Of a stretch of 64,000 nucleotides of DNA, positions 24,301 through 32,857 are shown piece by piece. Every line of letters begins with the position of its first letter. Positions within the stretch are counted from its first letter, which is position 1. Both the position numbers and the translations under genes were made by a program. The stretch covers positions 6,508,001 to 6,572,000 of the forward strand of contig NZ_CP147913.1 in assembly GCF_037414475.1 (NCBI RefSeq), read 5' to 3'. The notes under the pieces were generated by a model that was given only the letters and a program-made list of their open reading frames with translations, was not told where the DNA came from and searched no databases. The stretch is from Myxococcus stipitatus. Its GTDB lineage: Bacteria > Myxococcota > Myxococcia > Myxococcales > Myxococcaceae.

Positions 24301-26876
24301 CCTTCCTGGTCAGCGCCAGGGACCGGTACGACAACCTCGTGCGGAGCTACGCGGGCACGGTGACGCCCACCACGACGGATTCCCGGGCCGTGGTGCCGAG
24401 CGCGCACACGTACGGCGCGGGAGATCAGGGCGCGTACAGCTTCTCCTTCACCCTGAAGACCGCGGGTGCGCAGACGGCCACCTTCACGGATGGGTCGCTC
24501 AACGTGTCCGCTCCCGTCACGGTGGTCCCGGGACCCGTCAACAAGCTGTCCTTCGTGGACAACGCGTTGACGGGCTTCGCCCGGCAGGTGCTGGCTCCCG
24601 TGCGCGTGGTGGTGGAGGACGCGTTTGGCAACCGGGTGACGGTGAATCCTCCCGCCGTGACGCTCACGCTCTATGGCGGGGGCGTACTGAGCGGGACCAC
24701 CACGCTCACGCCGGTCGCGGGCGTGGCGGAGTTCACCACGCTCTCGGTGGCGGACGAGGGGGCGTACGTCCTCAACGCCACGGTGGCCCTCCCGGATGTG
24801 TCCATCGCGTCGGTCGCGCTGAACATCAGTGACAATCAAGCCCCCTCGGGCGTGGCCTCGCTCGAGGCCACTGTGCTGGGCGGAGGCGTCGTGCGCCTGC
24901 GCTGGCTGGCCACGGGCGACGACGGCATGCAGGGGCAGGCGGCGTCCTACGAGCTGCGCTACAGCGAAACACCCATCACCGAGGCCAACCTGCCGTCGGC
25001 CACGTCCGTGCCCACCGGTACGCCGGGCCTGCCTGGAGCGCAGGAGCAGGTGGAGGTCCCGAATCTGGTGGAAGGACAGACGTACCACTTCGCCATCCGG
25101 GTGATGGACGGCGCGGGGAACACCAGTGTGTTGACGAGCACGTCCGTGCGCCTGCCAAGTGTCTGCGACAATCATGTCTGCGCGCCCCAGGCGGCCACGT
25201 GCTCGGCGAGTGGGGTGGAGCGGGTGACGTACGCGGCCAGCTGTGTGGTGGTCTCGGGGAGTCCGACGTGCGAGTACACGCCCACCTCGACGCCCTGCAT
25301 GGGCGTGAATGGCGTGTGCTTCCAGGGGACGTGCGGCACGGCGGCCGCGCCCGCGGTGGGCCAGCTCGCCATCAGCGAGGTGATGTCCTCGCCCAGCGCT
25401 GGCACGACGAAGTACATCGAGCTGACCAGCACCAGCGACCAGATGCTCAACATCAACGGGCTCTCCCTCATGTACACGGGGGCGAGCACGGGCACGGTCT
25501 CCGTGGACAAGGGCGCGGGCGCGGCAGTGGTGCTGCCGCCGCGGGGCACCTATGTGCTGGCGAGCAACGCGGATACCGCCACCAATGGTGGAGTGGCCGC
25601 GGACCTCGGCTACGGAGCCACGTTGGACCTGGGGGCCTCGGGGCAACTGTCGCTTCGAGTCAATGGCGTGCCGCTCGACGACATCACGTATGACGCCACG
25701 TTCCCGCAGGTGCCGGGACGCTCGATGAACCTGTCGTCGGCCATCGTGGGGACCAGCGCGAGCCGCCATGCCTGGTACTGGTGCGCTTCCAGCGCGGTGC
25801 TGTCGGGTGGGGACCGGGGCTCACCGGGGCTTCCCAACGAGACGTGTGGCGTGGCCATCCCGGCGTCGGTGGACTTCTGCGCCATCCACTCGCCCAAGTT
25901 GTTCCCGACCGCCATCCTGGCGGAGTCCTCCAACCCGGTGTTGGGCCGCGTCCGCGCGACGGAAGTGACGACGCGGAACACCGCGGGCAATGACTCCTTC
26001 CCATACCTCGTCGCGGAGCTGGGGTTCGGTGAGGCCGTCCTCGAGCCGACGGATTGGACGTGGGTGTCCGCCATCCCGAACGCGAGCTATGCCGCGGCGG
26101 GCGGAGCCGAGGACGAGGTGACCGCGATGCTCCAGATTCCCATCCAGGGCAGCTATCGCTACGGCTTCCGCTTCCGCTTCACGCAAGGGCCCGCGAGCGC
26201 GCAGCAGTGGGTGTACTGCGACCAGAATGGCAAGGTCCCGGAAGGGGGCCCCGCGACCTACGGGACGGTGACGGTGAACCCCGCGTTCCCGGTGGCGAAC
26301 CACGTGGTCATCAGCGAAATCAGCACCCATTCCAGCGCGTCGCAGCAGAACGACTTCGTCGAGCTCTACAACCCGACGAATCAAGACGTGAACCTGGGGG
26401 GCTTGATGCTGCAGTACAAGGCGGCGACGAGCGGCAGCTTCGGGAACACCTTCACCATTCCCGCGGGAAAGCTCATCCGCGCCCGGGGATACTTCCTCAT
26501 CGGGGTGAACTCCTATTCGGGTTCGGTGGCCGCGGATGCGACCTGGACCACGGGGGGGGTGGACCTGGTGGGAAGCGCGACGGGTGGCGGCCATGTCCGC
26601 TTCGGCCAGACGCTGACCGGGACGGCCGTCGTGCTGGACACGGTGGGGTGGGGGACCGCGAACGTGCCGGAGGGGACCGCCGCTCCGCGACAGACGGACT
26701 CGAACGGCAGCATCGAGCGCAAGGCGCGGCCGACGTCGACCACGGCCACGATGGCGGCGACCGGCGCCGACGCGCTTCGCGGCAATGGCTCCGATACCGA
26801 TAACAACTCAAGTGATTTCGTGACCCGAGCCACCCGGCAGCCGCAGAACTCCTCGAGCCTGGTCGAGGTGCCGTAA
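21345..26876 (+). CDS. giant lipoprotein with Ig-like repeats, two Fn3 and two lamin-tail domains
   Basis: An 1843-residue surface lipoprotein; the lipobox is L-V-G-C with Cys25. Residues about 50-445 and 560-1160 are tandem Ig-like (invasin/Big-type) modules of 80-100 residues. Seven carry a DAFGN-like motif: DAFSNVATNY, DAFGNVAPVG, DAFGNLVRGY, DSFGNLVTGY, DVFGNRASGY, DRYDNLVRSY and DAFGNRVTVN. Fn3 domains lie at about 450-555 and 1162-1268. A Cys-rich linker (1271-1335) leads to two lamin-tail domains starting QLAISEVMSSP and HVVISEISTHS. No catalytic motif is seen; adhesion or matrix building is inferred. The ATG at 21345 has GGAG upstream. A terminator follows the stop. Confidence 0.8.
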   Translation: MSVSLPPSARFLGLAVLCLGLLVGCGEESKPRPLGPRPLMPDATRSTVSLSPGRELQPDGEDRGHITVTVLGDDGAPMVGRTVTVAVSGEGNTVAQAQEKTDARGVATASVVSTRSGAKRVTASVSAEGGAVVLASQPSFTFAAQRATQLLFTGMVRDATAGSVLSGLEVRFADDSRRTVPGAGEQVVLSLVAGPGQAVLEGTLTAMPVDGVARFPEVVLKKAGAGFQLRASAAGVTDALTAAFTVAPGVAASLEITGLESNAVAGAPRSARVTVRDAFSNVATNYTGTLALSVSDVMATAPTSHAFTAGDAGGFTFSGIILKRAGRHEVTVQDPSRPTLSARRSVGVFAGEAAVLSMARVPASASVATVLPALSVTLEDAFGNVAPVGAPRVALSLVESGTLSGVREVAPVDGVASFTQVRVDSEGEFHLRATATGLAAVNSSTAITIVDDVPPSRPVLSLGTLGANSAQVNWVAVGDDGDLGTATSQELRYSRQPILTVADFNAATPVSVNAPQLAGTAESAVVPNLLPDQTYYVALRVADNKGNFALSASLMVQTVNNDVRELRFDPLPASGTAGAVFATVRVSLRNASGQVVDSATTPVTLSLEGGHGFVPIQVSAVAGVAVFENVRVDRAGTHRFEASGNALTQPSATFVINAAQVARLAVTGLVGPVVAGQSQILDVSAQDAFGNLVRGYVGTVTFTSNDPQATLPANYTFLPTDAGRQVFPGVKLVTSGTRRVTVTDTANAQLTGFVEVEVTSGAANRLVLSGLPADVAAGSTHALTLRVQDSFGNLVTGYTGEVLFASDDPQATLSATSHVFTPVDAGQYSFQATLKSSGTRAVNATEARSGGLTVALSTQVAPGPAVALSVQLSSTSPTAGQGVTATVTLSDVFGNRASGYRGTLNLQVNNDPGATGLGDYTFTALDAGQHVFNVMFARAQSTVLTATDTQQPTLTGAESVSVGAGPLFALSVAPVAAPVTAGEPQSFLVSARDRYDNLVRSYAGTVTPTTTDSRAVVPSAHTYGAGDQGAYSFSFTLKTAGAQTATFTDGSLNVSAPVTVVPGPVNKLSFVDNALTGFARQVLAPVRVVVEDAFGNRVTVNPPAVTLTLYGGGVLSGTTTLTPVAGVAEFTTLSVADEGAYVLNATVALPDVSIASVALNISDNQAPSGVASLEATVLGGGVVRLRWLATGDDGMQGQAASYELRYSETPITEANLPSATSVPTGTPGLPGAQEQVEVPNLVEGQTYHFAIRVMDGAGNTSVLTSTSVRLPSVCDNHVCAPQAATCSASGVERVTYAASCVVVSGSPTCEYTPTSTPCMGVNGVCFQGTCGTAAAPAVGQLAISEVMSSPSAGTTKYIELTSTSDQMLNINGLSLMYTGASTGTVSVDKGAGAAVVLPPRGTYVLASNADTATNGGVAADLGYGATLDLGASGQLSLRVNGVPLDDITYDATFPQVPGRSMNLSSAIVGTSASRHAWYWCASSAVLSGGDRGSPGLPNETCGVAIPASVDFCAIHSPKLFPTAILAESSNPVLGRVRATEVTTRNTAGNDSFPYLVAELGFGEAVLEPTDWTWVSAIPNASYAAAGGAEDEVTAMLQIPIQGSYRYGFRFRFTQGPASAQQWVYCDQNGKVPEGGPATYGTVTVNPAFPVANHVVISEISTHSSASQQNDFVELYNPTNQDVNLGGLMLQYKAATSGSFGNTFTIPAGKLIRARGYFLIGVNSYSGSVAADATWTTGGVDLVGSATGGGHVRFGQTLTGTAVVLDTVGWGTANVPEGTAAPRQTDSNGSIERKARPTSTTATMAATGADALRGNGSDTDNNSSDFVTRATRQPQNSSSLVEVP

Positions 26877-26890
26877 GCCGGACGACATCC

Positions 26891-26932
26891 GGGAGGGCCC
26901 CTCGGGTCCACTGTCGGCCAGAGGGCCCTCCC
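26891..26932 (+). terminator. hairpin terminator after the giant lipoprotein gene
   Basis: A perfect 10-bp inverted repeat (GGGAGGGCCC at 26891-26900, complement at 26923-26932) with a 22-nt loop. It begins 14 bp after the stop codon and 86 bp before the M3 peptidase gene. Confidence 0.6.
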
Positions 26933-27017
26933 ACCCTTCAATGCTGCTGCTCTGGAGCGGCGGGCGGATTACCTTTGCCCGCACTGACTTTCGTCCGCAC
27001 GCCCAGGAGAGCAGCCC

Positions 27018-28970
27018 GTGCCTGAAACGCCTGTCCCCGACTCCGTCCGCCTCATCACCTGTCCTCCCGACGAGTTCCGCCGCTCCGGCGAGACCGCCCT
27101 GGACACCACGCGCGCTGGCATCGCCCGTCTCAAGGCGCTCACCGCTCCGTTCGACGTTGGCCAGGTGTTGGAGCTGTACGACGAGTCCATGGCCTCGCTG
27201 GAGAACGCCGGGGCCCGCGCGAGCGTCGTGCGCCACTCCCACCCCGACGCCGCCATGCGCGACGCCGCCGAGGCCGCCGAGCAGGCGGTGGAGACGCTCT
27301 CCACCGACATCCACATGGACCGGGGTGTCTATGACGTGCTCGCCGCGCTGGACCTCTCCGGCCAGGACGCGCAGACGCGCAAGTGGATGGAGAAGGTGCT
27401 GCGCGACTTCCGCCGCTCGGGTGTCGACCGGGACGACGCGACGCGCGCCCGGGTGAAGGCGCTGAACGAGGAGCTGGTCCGCATTGGCCAGGAGTTCAGC
27501 CGCAACATGCTCCAGGACACGCGCACGGTGTCCCTGCCTCCCTCCGCGCTGGACGGGCTGCCGGAGGACTACGTCCGAGCCCATGCTCCGGGCGAGGACG
27601 GGAAGGTGACCATCACCACGGACTATCCCGACATCATCCCCTTCATGACGTACTCGCGCGACGCGAAGGCACGCGAGCAGATGTGGCGCACGTTCCGGCA
27701 GCGGGGTTACCCCAGCAACACGGATGTGCTCCAGCGCCTGGTGGCGCGCCGTCATGAGCTGGCCACGTTGCTGGGCTACCGCAACTACGCGGCCTACGCG
27801 ACGGAGGACAAGATGATTCGCGACGAGAACGCCGCCGCGGACTTCATCGCTCGCATCGCGGACGCCTCGGGGGCGCGGATGCAGCGTGACTATGGGCTCC
27901 TCCTGGAGCGCAAGCGCCGCGACACGCCGGACGCCGCGCGCGTGGACCCGTGGGACCAGGCGTACCTGGAGGACCGCATCAAGGCGGAGCAGTACGCCTT
28001 CGACTCCCAGGCGGTGCGGCCCTACTTCGAGTACTCGCGCGTGAAGCAGGGGATGCTGGACCTGACGGCCCGCATGTTCGGCGTGTCCTATCGCCGGGTG
28101 GAGAACGCCACGGTGTGGCACCCGGACGTGGAGGCCTACGACGTGCTGGAGGACGGCGCGCTGAAGGGCCGCTTCTATCTGGACATGCACCCGCGCGCGG
28201 ACAAGTACAAGCACGCGGCGCAGTTCACGCTCACCAGCGGCAAGGCCGGTCGTCGGCTGCCGGAGGGCGTGCTGATGTGCAACTTCCCCAAGCCCGGCAC
28301 GGAGCCCGCGCTGCTCCAGCACGACGACGTGGAGACCTTCCTCCACGAGTTCGGCCACCTGCTGCACCACATCTTCGGAGGCCACACGCGCTGGTCCGGC
28401 GTGTCGGGGGTGCGCACCGAGTGGGACTTCGTGGAGGCGCCGTCGCAGATGCTCGAGGAGTGGGCGCGCGACGCGGCCAGCCTGCGGACGTTCGCGAAGC
28501 ACTACCAGACGAACGAGCCGCTCCCCGAGGAGATGGTGACGCGCCTGCGCCGCGCGGACGAGTTCGGCAAGGGGCTGTGGGTGCGCCAGCAGATGTTCTA
28601 CGCGGCGCTCAGCCTGGAGCTCTATCGCAGGAACCCCGAAGGGCTGGATGCCACCGCGCTGGTGCGTGAGCTTCAGGGCAAGTACACGCCGTTCCCCTAC
28701 GTGGAGGGCACGTACTTCCACCTGTCCTTCGGGCACCTCGAGGGGTACTCGTCCAACTACTACACGTACATGTGGTCGATGGTCATCGCGAAGGACCTCT
28801 TCACGGTGTTCCAGACGAAGGGCATGTTGTCCCCCGAGCCCGCGAAGGCGTACCGCCGCGCGGTGCTGGAGCCGGGAGGTTCGGACGACGCGGCCCGGCT
28901 GGTCCATGCCTTCCTGGGGCGTGACTACGACTTCGCCGCCTATGAGGCCTGGCTGAACAAGGCGGCCTGA
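27018..28970 (+). CDS. M3 family oligoendopeptidase
   Basis: A 650-residue thimet-oligopeptidase-family (M3) enzyme. The zinc motif HEFGH starts at His443, in FLHEFGHLLHHIF. The third ligand lies about 30 residues downstream in the conserved EWDFVEAPSQMLEEW block. A helical N-terminal half forms the substrate channel. There is no signal peptide, so it should degrade short peptides in the cytoplasm. The GTG at 27018 is preceded by AGGAGAG about 8 bp away. The gene converges on a small membrane-protein gene with a 19-bp gap. Similarity in length and motif order to M3 peptidases is strong; the exact subgroup (Dcp or PepF type) is not decided. Confidence 0.9.
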   Translation: MPETPVPDSVRLITCPPDEFRRSGETALDTTRAGIARLKALTAPFDVGQVLELYDESMASLENAGARASVVRHSHPDAAMRDAAEAAEQAVETLSTDIHMDRGVYDVLAALDLSGQDAQTRKWMEKVLRDFRRSGVDRDDATRARVKALNEELVRIGQEFSRNMLQDTRTVSLPPSALDGLPEDYVRAHAPGEDGKVTITTDYPDIIPFMTYSRDAKAREQMWRTFRQRGYPSNTDVLQRLVARRHELATLLGYRNYAAYATEDKMIRDENAAADFIARIADASGARMQRDYGLLLERKRRDTPDAARVDPWDQAYLEDRIKAEQYAFDSQAVRPYFEYSRVKQGMLDLTARMFGVSYRRVENATVWHPDVEAYDVLEDGALKGRFYLDMHPRADKYKHAAQFTLTSGKAGRRLPEGVLMCNFPKPGTEPALLQHDDVETFLHEFGHLLHHIFGGHTRWSGVSGVRTEWDFVEAPSQMLEEWARDAASLRTFAKHYQTNEPLPEEMVTRLRRADEFGKGLWVRQQMFYAALSLELYRRNPEGLDATALVRELQGKYTPFPYVEGTYFHLSFGHLEGYSSNYYTYMWSMVIAKDLFTVFQTKGMLSPEPAKAYRRAVLEPGGSDDAARLVHAFLGRDYDFAAYEAWLNKAA

Positions 28971-28989
28971 GTGGTGGAACGCGCGGGCG

Positions 28990-29523
28990 TCAGTGCGACA
29001 CGCCCAACGCCCGCGCCATCCGCTTCCTGTCGCGCAGCCACGGCTTGAGCATGCGCATCAGGAACTGGAGCGAGAGCGCGGCGGGAACCACCTGGAGGTT
29101 CCCGGTGAGCTCGAAGAAGAAGTCGTTGGGCAGCTCGTAGGTTGGAGGCGGGAAGAGCGTGTGGAGCACTGGCGTCGACGCGCCTCCGAAGAAGAAGAGG
29201 TTCTTGAGGACGTGGTTGTAGAGGCCTTCGTACGCCCCAATCATCCCCACGGGGAGCGCGAGGGTGAGCAGCGCGAAGAAGCCGAGCGCGGCCGTGCCAA
29301 GGGCTCCGTCGCGCCTCGCGCGGAAGAGGCTCAGTGAGCCCACGAGGCCCAGCGCGGTGATGGCGGAGATGGCGACCATGTGGAGGCGCCAGGGCGTCTC
29401 GTAGATGACGGCGCCGTAGACGTGGTGGATGCTCGTCAGCAGCAGCACGCCCCCCGAGGCGAGCGCGGAGCGGACGGCGAGACTCCAAGGGCTCGTCGGA
29501 TTCGATTCGGTGGTGGTTTTCAT
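28990..29523 (-). CDS. hypothetical four-helix membrane protein
   Basis: A 177-residue integral membrane protein, not recognised. After a short N-terminal Thr/Ser-rich tail there are four likely transmembrane helices at about 13-33, 45-65, 75-100 and 130-150. A conserved-looking loop reads NHVLKNLFFFGGAS. Positively charged residues cluster at the C-terminus (MLKPWLRDRKRM). The ATG at 29523 is selected because it begins directly before the first helix. The longer frame up to 29745 gives a low-complexity N-terminus and overlaps a plus-strand ORF. It converges on the M3 peptidase gene; no other context helps. Confidence 0.65.
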   Translation of the reverse strand: MKTTTESNPTSPWSLAVRSALASGGVLLLTSIHHVYGAVIYETPWRLHMVAISAITALGLVGSLSLFRARRDGALGTAALGFFALLTLALPVGMIGAYEGLYNHVLKNLFFFGGASTPVLHTLFPPPTYELPNDFFFELTGNLQVVPAALSLQFLMRMLKPWLRDRKRMARALGVSH

Positions 29524-29581
29524 GCGCGAAGAAGTGCCGCGCCGCCGCCTCGGATGCGAGTGAGGTCTCGGCACTTCATCT

Positions 29582-29764
29582 GTGCGCGCCGCGCATGGAC
29601 TTTCCGCGAACAAGCGCACGGACCTGGTGGTCGCTCGGGAAGACCTGCTCGGCGTCGTGAGATTGACACCCACCACCCCCGCCGAGCAGACCCGGTCCGG
29701 CAAGTCCATCCTCGGTGGCCGGCTCATCCGCGAGGCGTACTTCACGGGCCAGGTCCAGGACTGA
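29582..29764 (+). CDS. short hypothetical ORF, possible gene remnant
   Basis: Sixty codons from a GTG to TGA, with the very high G/C third-position usage typical of real genes here. No family was recognised. The C-terminal half (RSGKSILGGRLIREAYFTG) reads like the end of a larger protein. No good ribosome-binding site was found, so this may be the relic of a deleted gene or a chance frame. Confidence 0.3.
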   Translation: MRAAHGLSANKRTDLVVAREDLLGVVRLTPTTPAEQTRSGKSILGGRLIREAYFTGQVQD

Positions 29765-29830
29765 ACCCCTGCGCCGCCAAAGACCTACCTCCACTCCCTG
29801 GGACCGTCGGGACCTGGATTCTTTTTGTGT

Positions 29831-29868
29831 TCTGATATTGATTTGCAGAATCAAATGATGTGTATAGG
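29831..29868 (+). promoter_or_regulatory. candidate promoter overlapping a Fur-like palindrome
   Basis: In a locally AT-rich stretch, TTGATT (29838-29843) and its inverted copy AATCAA (29849-29854) form a 6-bp palindrome with a 5-bp spacer. TTGATT can also act as a -35 box, followed after 17 bp by TGTATA (29861-29866) as a -10 box. A repressor bound at the palindrome would block this promoter. The similarity to Fur boxes is partial. The placement 55 bp before a ferric-siderophore operon makes iron regulation a reasonable inference. Confidence 0.45.
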
Positions 29869-29919
29869 GCGGGGTCCGCGGGTGGGGCCGAGTCGTTCCG
29901 CGGCGGGGTGGTGGAAATC

Positions 29920-30918
29920 GTGAGCACATCTGACAGGCGTTCCTGGACCTCCTCCTCGATGTGGCGAGCCGCCATGGTGCTGGCCGTCGTGGGCCTTGGC
30001 GTGGCGTGCCAGCGTTCTGCGGAGCCAGCGCCGGCCTCGGGGGCCGCGCCCGTGGCCGACGCGCCCACGGCGAAGGGGCGCACTGTCAGGCATGCCCAGG
30101 GGAGCACGGTGGTTCCGCTGCATCCCCAGCGCGTCGTCGTCTTCGACCTGGTGGCGTTGGATATCCTCCAGGCGTTGGGCGTGGAGGTCTTCGCTGTCGC
30201 GGGGGACCAGTTCCCCGGCCACCTCGCTGCGTTCGCGGACCCCAAGTACCCGCGCATGGGGACGTTGTTCGAGCCCAACTACGAGGCCCTGCACGCCGCG
30301 CATCCGGACCTCATCATCACGGGGGGCCGCTCCAGCGCGAAGTACGCGAACCTGTCCCGCATCGCGCCCACCGTCGACCTGCCCATGGGTGGGGTGGACT
30401 ACCTGGACACGGTGGTCGCCAACACGGAGCTGCTGGCGGGCATCTTTGGCAAGGAGGAGAAGGCGCGTGCGCTGGTGACGGACCTGCGTGCCTCCATCGC
30501 GAAGCTGAAGGAGACGGCGGCGAGCCGAGGGACCGGGCTGGTGGTGCTCGTCACCGGAGGACGTATCAGCGCCTATGGCCCGGGGTCGCGCTTCGGCCTC
30601 ATCCACGGAGACTTCGGCGTGCCGGTGGCCGCCGCGGGGCTCAGCGCGTCCCTGCACGGTGAGGTCATCGGCTCGGAGTTCATCCGCGAGAAGAACCCGG
30701 ACTGGCTGTTCGTGATTGATAGGGACGCGGGCATGGGGCAGTCGGGTGGGGCGCGGCAGGTGCTCGACAACGAGCTGGTCCATCAGACGGCCGCGTGGAA
30801 GAAGGGGCAGGTCGTCTACCTGGACCCGATGAACGCGTACCTCATCGGGGGTGGCATCCAGGCGGTGGACCGGCTGCGAGGGCAGGTCGCGGAGTTCTAC
30901 GCCGCGAAGGCTCCCTAG
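29920..30918 (+). CDS. ferric-siderophore ABC transporter substrate-binding protein (CeuE/FatB-like)
   Basis: A 332-residue exported protein of the periplasmic-binding-protein class III family. The N-terminal signal ends near GVACQRS, a possible lipid-attached Cys. Segments match the CeuE/FatB/YclQ subgroup: RVVVFDLVALDILQALG, PDLIITGGRSS...YANLSRIAPT, ISAYGPGSRFGLIH, RQVLDNELV and YLDPMNAYLIGGG. That subgroup binds catecholate ferric siderophores. The GTG at 29920 is preferred because a GGTGGA precedes it and it includes the whole signal; an internal ATG at 29959 is an alternative. It heads a four-gene operon with two FecCD permeases and an ATPase. No TonB receptor gene is adjacent. Confidence 0.88.
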   Translation: MSTSDRRSWTSSSMWRAAMVLAVVGLGVACQRSAEPAPASGAAPVADAPTAKGRTVRHAQGSTVVPLHPQRVVVFDLVALDILQALGVEVFAVAGDQFPGHLAAFADPKYPRMGTLFEPNYEALHAAHPDLIITGGRSSAKYANLSRIAPTVDLPMGGVDYLDTVVANTELLAGIFGKEEKARALVTDLRASIAKLKETAASRGTGLVVLVTGGRISAYGPGSRFGLIHGDFGVPVAAAGLSASLHGEVIGSEFIREKNPDWLFVIDRDAGMGQSGGARQVLDNELVHQTAAWKKGQVVYLDPMNAYLIGGGIQAVDRLRGQVAEFYAAKAP

Positions 30919-30930
30919 GTTGCCCGAGCC

Positions 30931-31893
30931 GTGATTCGACTCGCCGCCGCCGTTGCCGTCATCGCCCTGCTGGCCGTGGTCAGCGTGTTCATTGGTGTGG
31001 GCGACGTGTCGTGGCACGCGTTGGTGTCGCCGGGGCCGGACGAGCAGGCCCTCCAAGTGCTGCTCATCAGCCGCGTTCCCCGGCTGCTGGCCGTCTTGCT
31101 GGTGGGCACGTCGCTGGGAGTGGCGGGGCTCATCCTCCAGATGCTCGCGCGCAACCGCTTCGTGGAGCCCGCGACGGTGGGGGCGGCCGACTCGGCGGGT
31201 CTGGGGTTGTTGGTCGTCACGATGTGGATGCCGCAGCTCCCCGTGCTGGGGAAGATGTTCGTCGCGGCGGCGTTCTCGCTGGCGGGCACGGCGCTGTTCC
31301 TGCTCATCCTGCGGCGCATTCCGCTGCGCTCGGTGCTCATCGTCCCGCTGGTGGGGTTGGTGCTGGGCAGTGTCTTCGACTCGGTGACGACGTTCTTCGC
31401 GTACCGGTTTGATCTGCTCCAGTCGGTCAACGCCTGGAAGACGGGCGACTTCTCCCATGTGCTGCGTGGGCGCTACGAGTTGCTGTGGGTGACGTTCGGG
31501 CTCACGTGCTGCGCGTACTTCGCGGCGGACCGCTTCACGGTGGCGGGGATGGGGGAGTCCTTCACGACGAACCTGGGGATGCGTTACTCGCGCATCATGG
31601 CGTTGGGGCTGCTCATCGTCTCGCTCATCACGGGGTTGGTGGTCGTCACGGTGGGGATGATTCCTTTCCTGGGGCTGCTGGTGCCCAACCTCGTCAGCAT
31701 GTTCCTGGGTGACAACACGCGGCGCTCCTTGCCGTGGGTGGCGGTGGGGGGGGCGGGCTTCGTGTTGCTGTGTGATGTCCTGGGCCGGGTGGTGCGCTTC
31801 CCCTATGAAATCCCGGGAGCAACCATCGCGGGAGTCGCTGGCAGCGTGCTCTTCCTGAGCCTCCTGATGCGGAGGGACGCCCGTGTTGGCTGA
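30931..31893 (+). CDS. iron-siderophore ABC transporter permease (FecCD family, FatD-like)
   Basis: A 320-residue integral membrane permease of the FecCD family with about nine hydrophobic helices. Family markers are SRVPRLLAVLLVGTSLGVAGLI near the N-terminus and PFLGLLVPNLVSMFLG with a preceding GMI in the C-terminal half, the coupling region for the ATPase. It pairs with the next gene to form the transmembrane channel for ferric siderophores across the inner membrane. The GTG start at 30931 is 12 bp after the binding-protein stop. Its 3' end overlaps the start of the second permease by 11 bp, indicating cotranslation. Confidence 0.9.
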   Translation: MIRLAAAVAVIALLAVVSVFIGVGDVSWHALVSPGPDEQALQVLLISRVPRLLAVLLVGTSLGVAGLILQMLARNRFVEPATVGAADSAGLGLLVVTMWMPQLPVLGKMFVAAAFSLAGTALFLLILRRIPLRSVLIVPLVGLVLGSVFDSVTTFFAYRFDLLQSVNAWKTGDFSHVLRGRYELLWVTFGLTCCAYFAADRFTVAGMGESFTTNLGMRYSRIMALGLLIVSLITGLVVVTVGMIPFLGLLVPNLVSMFLGDNTRRSLPWVAVGGAGFVLLCDVLGRVVRFPYEIPGATIAGVAGSVLFLSLLMRRDARVG

Positions 31894-32857
31894 GACGCTG
31901 GTGGTGCCGAGGCGGCCCGAGCGCACGTTGCTCATCTTGGGGGCCGTGGCGGTGGCGTGCGCGGGGCTGTTCATGCTCGTCAACGTGGGAGGGGACTGGG
32001 CGTTTGTCCTCCCGTTCCGGGGGCGCAAGCTGGCGACGGCGCTGTTGGTGGGCTACTCCATCGCGGTCTCCACGGTGCTCTTCCAGACGGTGACGGGCAA
32101 CCGGGTGCTGACGCCCGCCATCCTGGGGTTCGACAACCTCTACGTGCTCATCCAGACGTGCCTGCTCTTCTTCCTGGGCACTGGAGTGGTGGCGGGGTTG
32201 GACCCGCGGCTCCGGTTCGGCGTGGAGGTGCTGGTCATGGTGGCCTTCTCGGGGCTCCTCTACTGGGGCTTGTTCGGGAGCGGGCAGCGCGGCGTGGAGC
32301 GGGTGCTCCTGACGGGCGTGGTGTTGGGTGTGTTGTTCAAGAGCCTGTCGTCGTTCCTTCAGCGGCTCATCGACCCCAACGAGTTCATCTTCCTCCAGGA
32401 CCGGTTCTTCGCGAGCTTCAACCAGCCGGACGAGGACCTGCTGCTCATCGCCTTTGTCCTGACGTTGGGGGTGTCGGTGGTGGGGTGGCGGATGTTGAGG
32501 ACGCTGGATGTGTTGGTGTTGGGGCGTGAGACGGCCATCAACCTGGGGGTGAATCACCAGCGGACGGTGGCGGGGGTGTTGGTGTTGGTGGCCATCCTCG
32601 TGTCCGTGTCGAGCGCGCTGGTGGGGCCGGTGACCTTCTTCGGCTTGTTGGTGTCCAGCCTGGCGCATGCGTTCGTGCGCACTTACCGGCATGTGCTCGT
32701 GTTGCCCGCGGCGGCGCTCATCGCCGGAGTGTCGCTGGTCGCGGGACAGTTCGTGTTGGAGCAGTTCTTCGCGTTCAACACCAACCCGCGCGTCATCATC
32801 GACTTCGTGGGAGGGCTGGTGTTCATCTCGATGTTGTTGAGGAGGACCCAGGGATGA
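31883..32857 (+). CDS. iron-siderophore ABC transporter permease (FecCD family, FatC-like)
   Basis: A 324-residue second FecCD-type permease with eight to nine transmembrane helices. Recognisable pieces are FRGRKLATALLVGYSIAVST (equivalent to the R-x-PR segment of the family), GRETAINLGV, and SALVGPVTFFGLLVSSLAH in the coupling region. It forms a heterodimer with the preceding permease by analogy with FatCD/CeuBC systems. The GTG start overlaps the end of the first permease gene. Its stop overlaps the ATPase start as ATGA, typical of coupled translation. Confidence 0.9.
   Translation: MLAETLVVPRRPERTLLILGAVAVACAGLFMLVNVGGDWAFVLPFRGRKLATALLVGYSIAVSTVLFQTVTGNRVLTPAILGFDNLYVLIQTCLLFFLGTGVVAGLDPRLRFGVEVLVMVAFSGLLYWGLFGSGQRGVERVLLTGVVLGVLFKSLSSFLQRLIDPNEFIFLQDRFFASFNQPDEDLLLIAFVLTLGVSVVGWRMLRTLDVLVLGRETAINLGVNHQRTVAGVLVLVAILVSVSSALVGPVTFFGLLVSSLAHAFVRTYRHVLVLPAAALIAGVSLVAGQFVLEQFFAFNTNPRVIIDFVGGLVFISMLLRRTQG

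Larger units (their letters stand above)
29524..29919. other. intergenic region upstream of the siderophore-uptake operon
   Basis: A 396-bp gap between the membrane-protein gene and the substrate-binding-protein gene. It contains a 60-codon plus-strand ORF (29582-29764), which may be a gene remnant, and at its 3' end a strikingly AT-rich 40-bp segment with the candidate iron-regulated promoter. No other gene is seen. Confidence 0.6.

Noticed and set aside
22455-25769. An 1104-codon minus-strand frame inside the giant lipoprotein gene
   Set aside because: Composition is Arg/His/Gly-rich shadow sequence; the plus strand carries coherent Ig-like, Fn3 and signal-peptide features.
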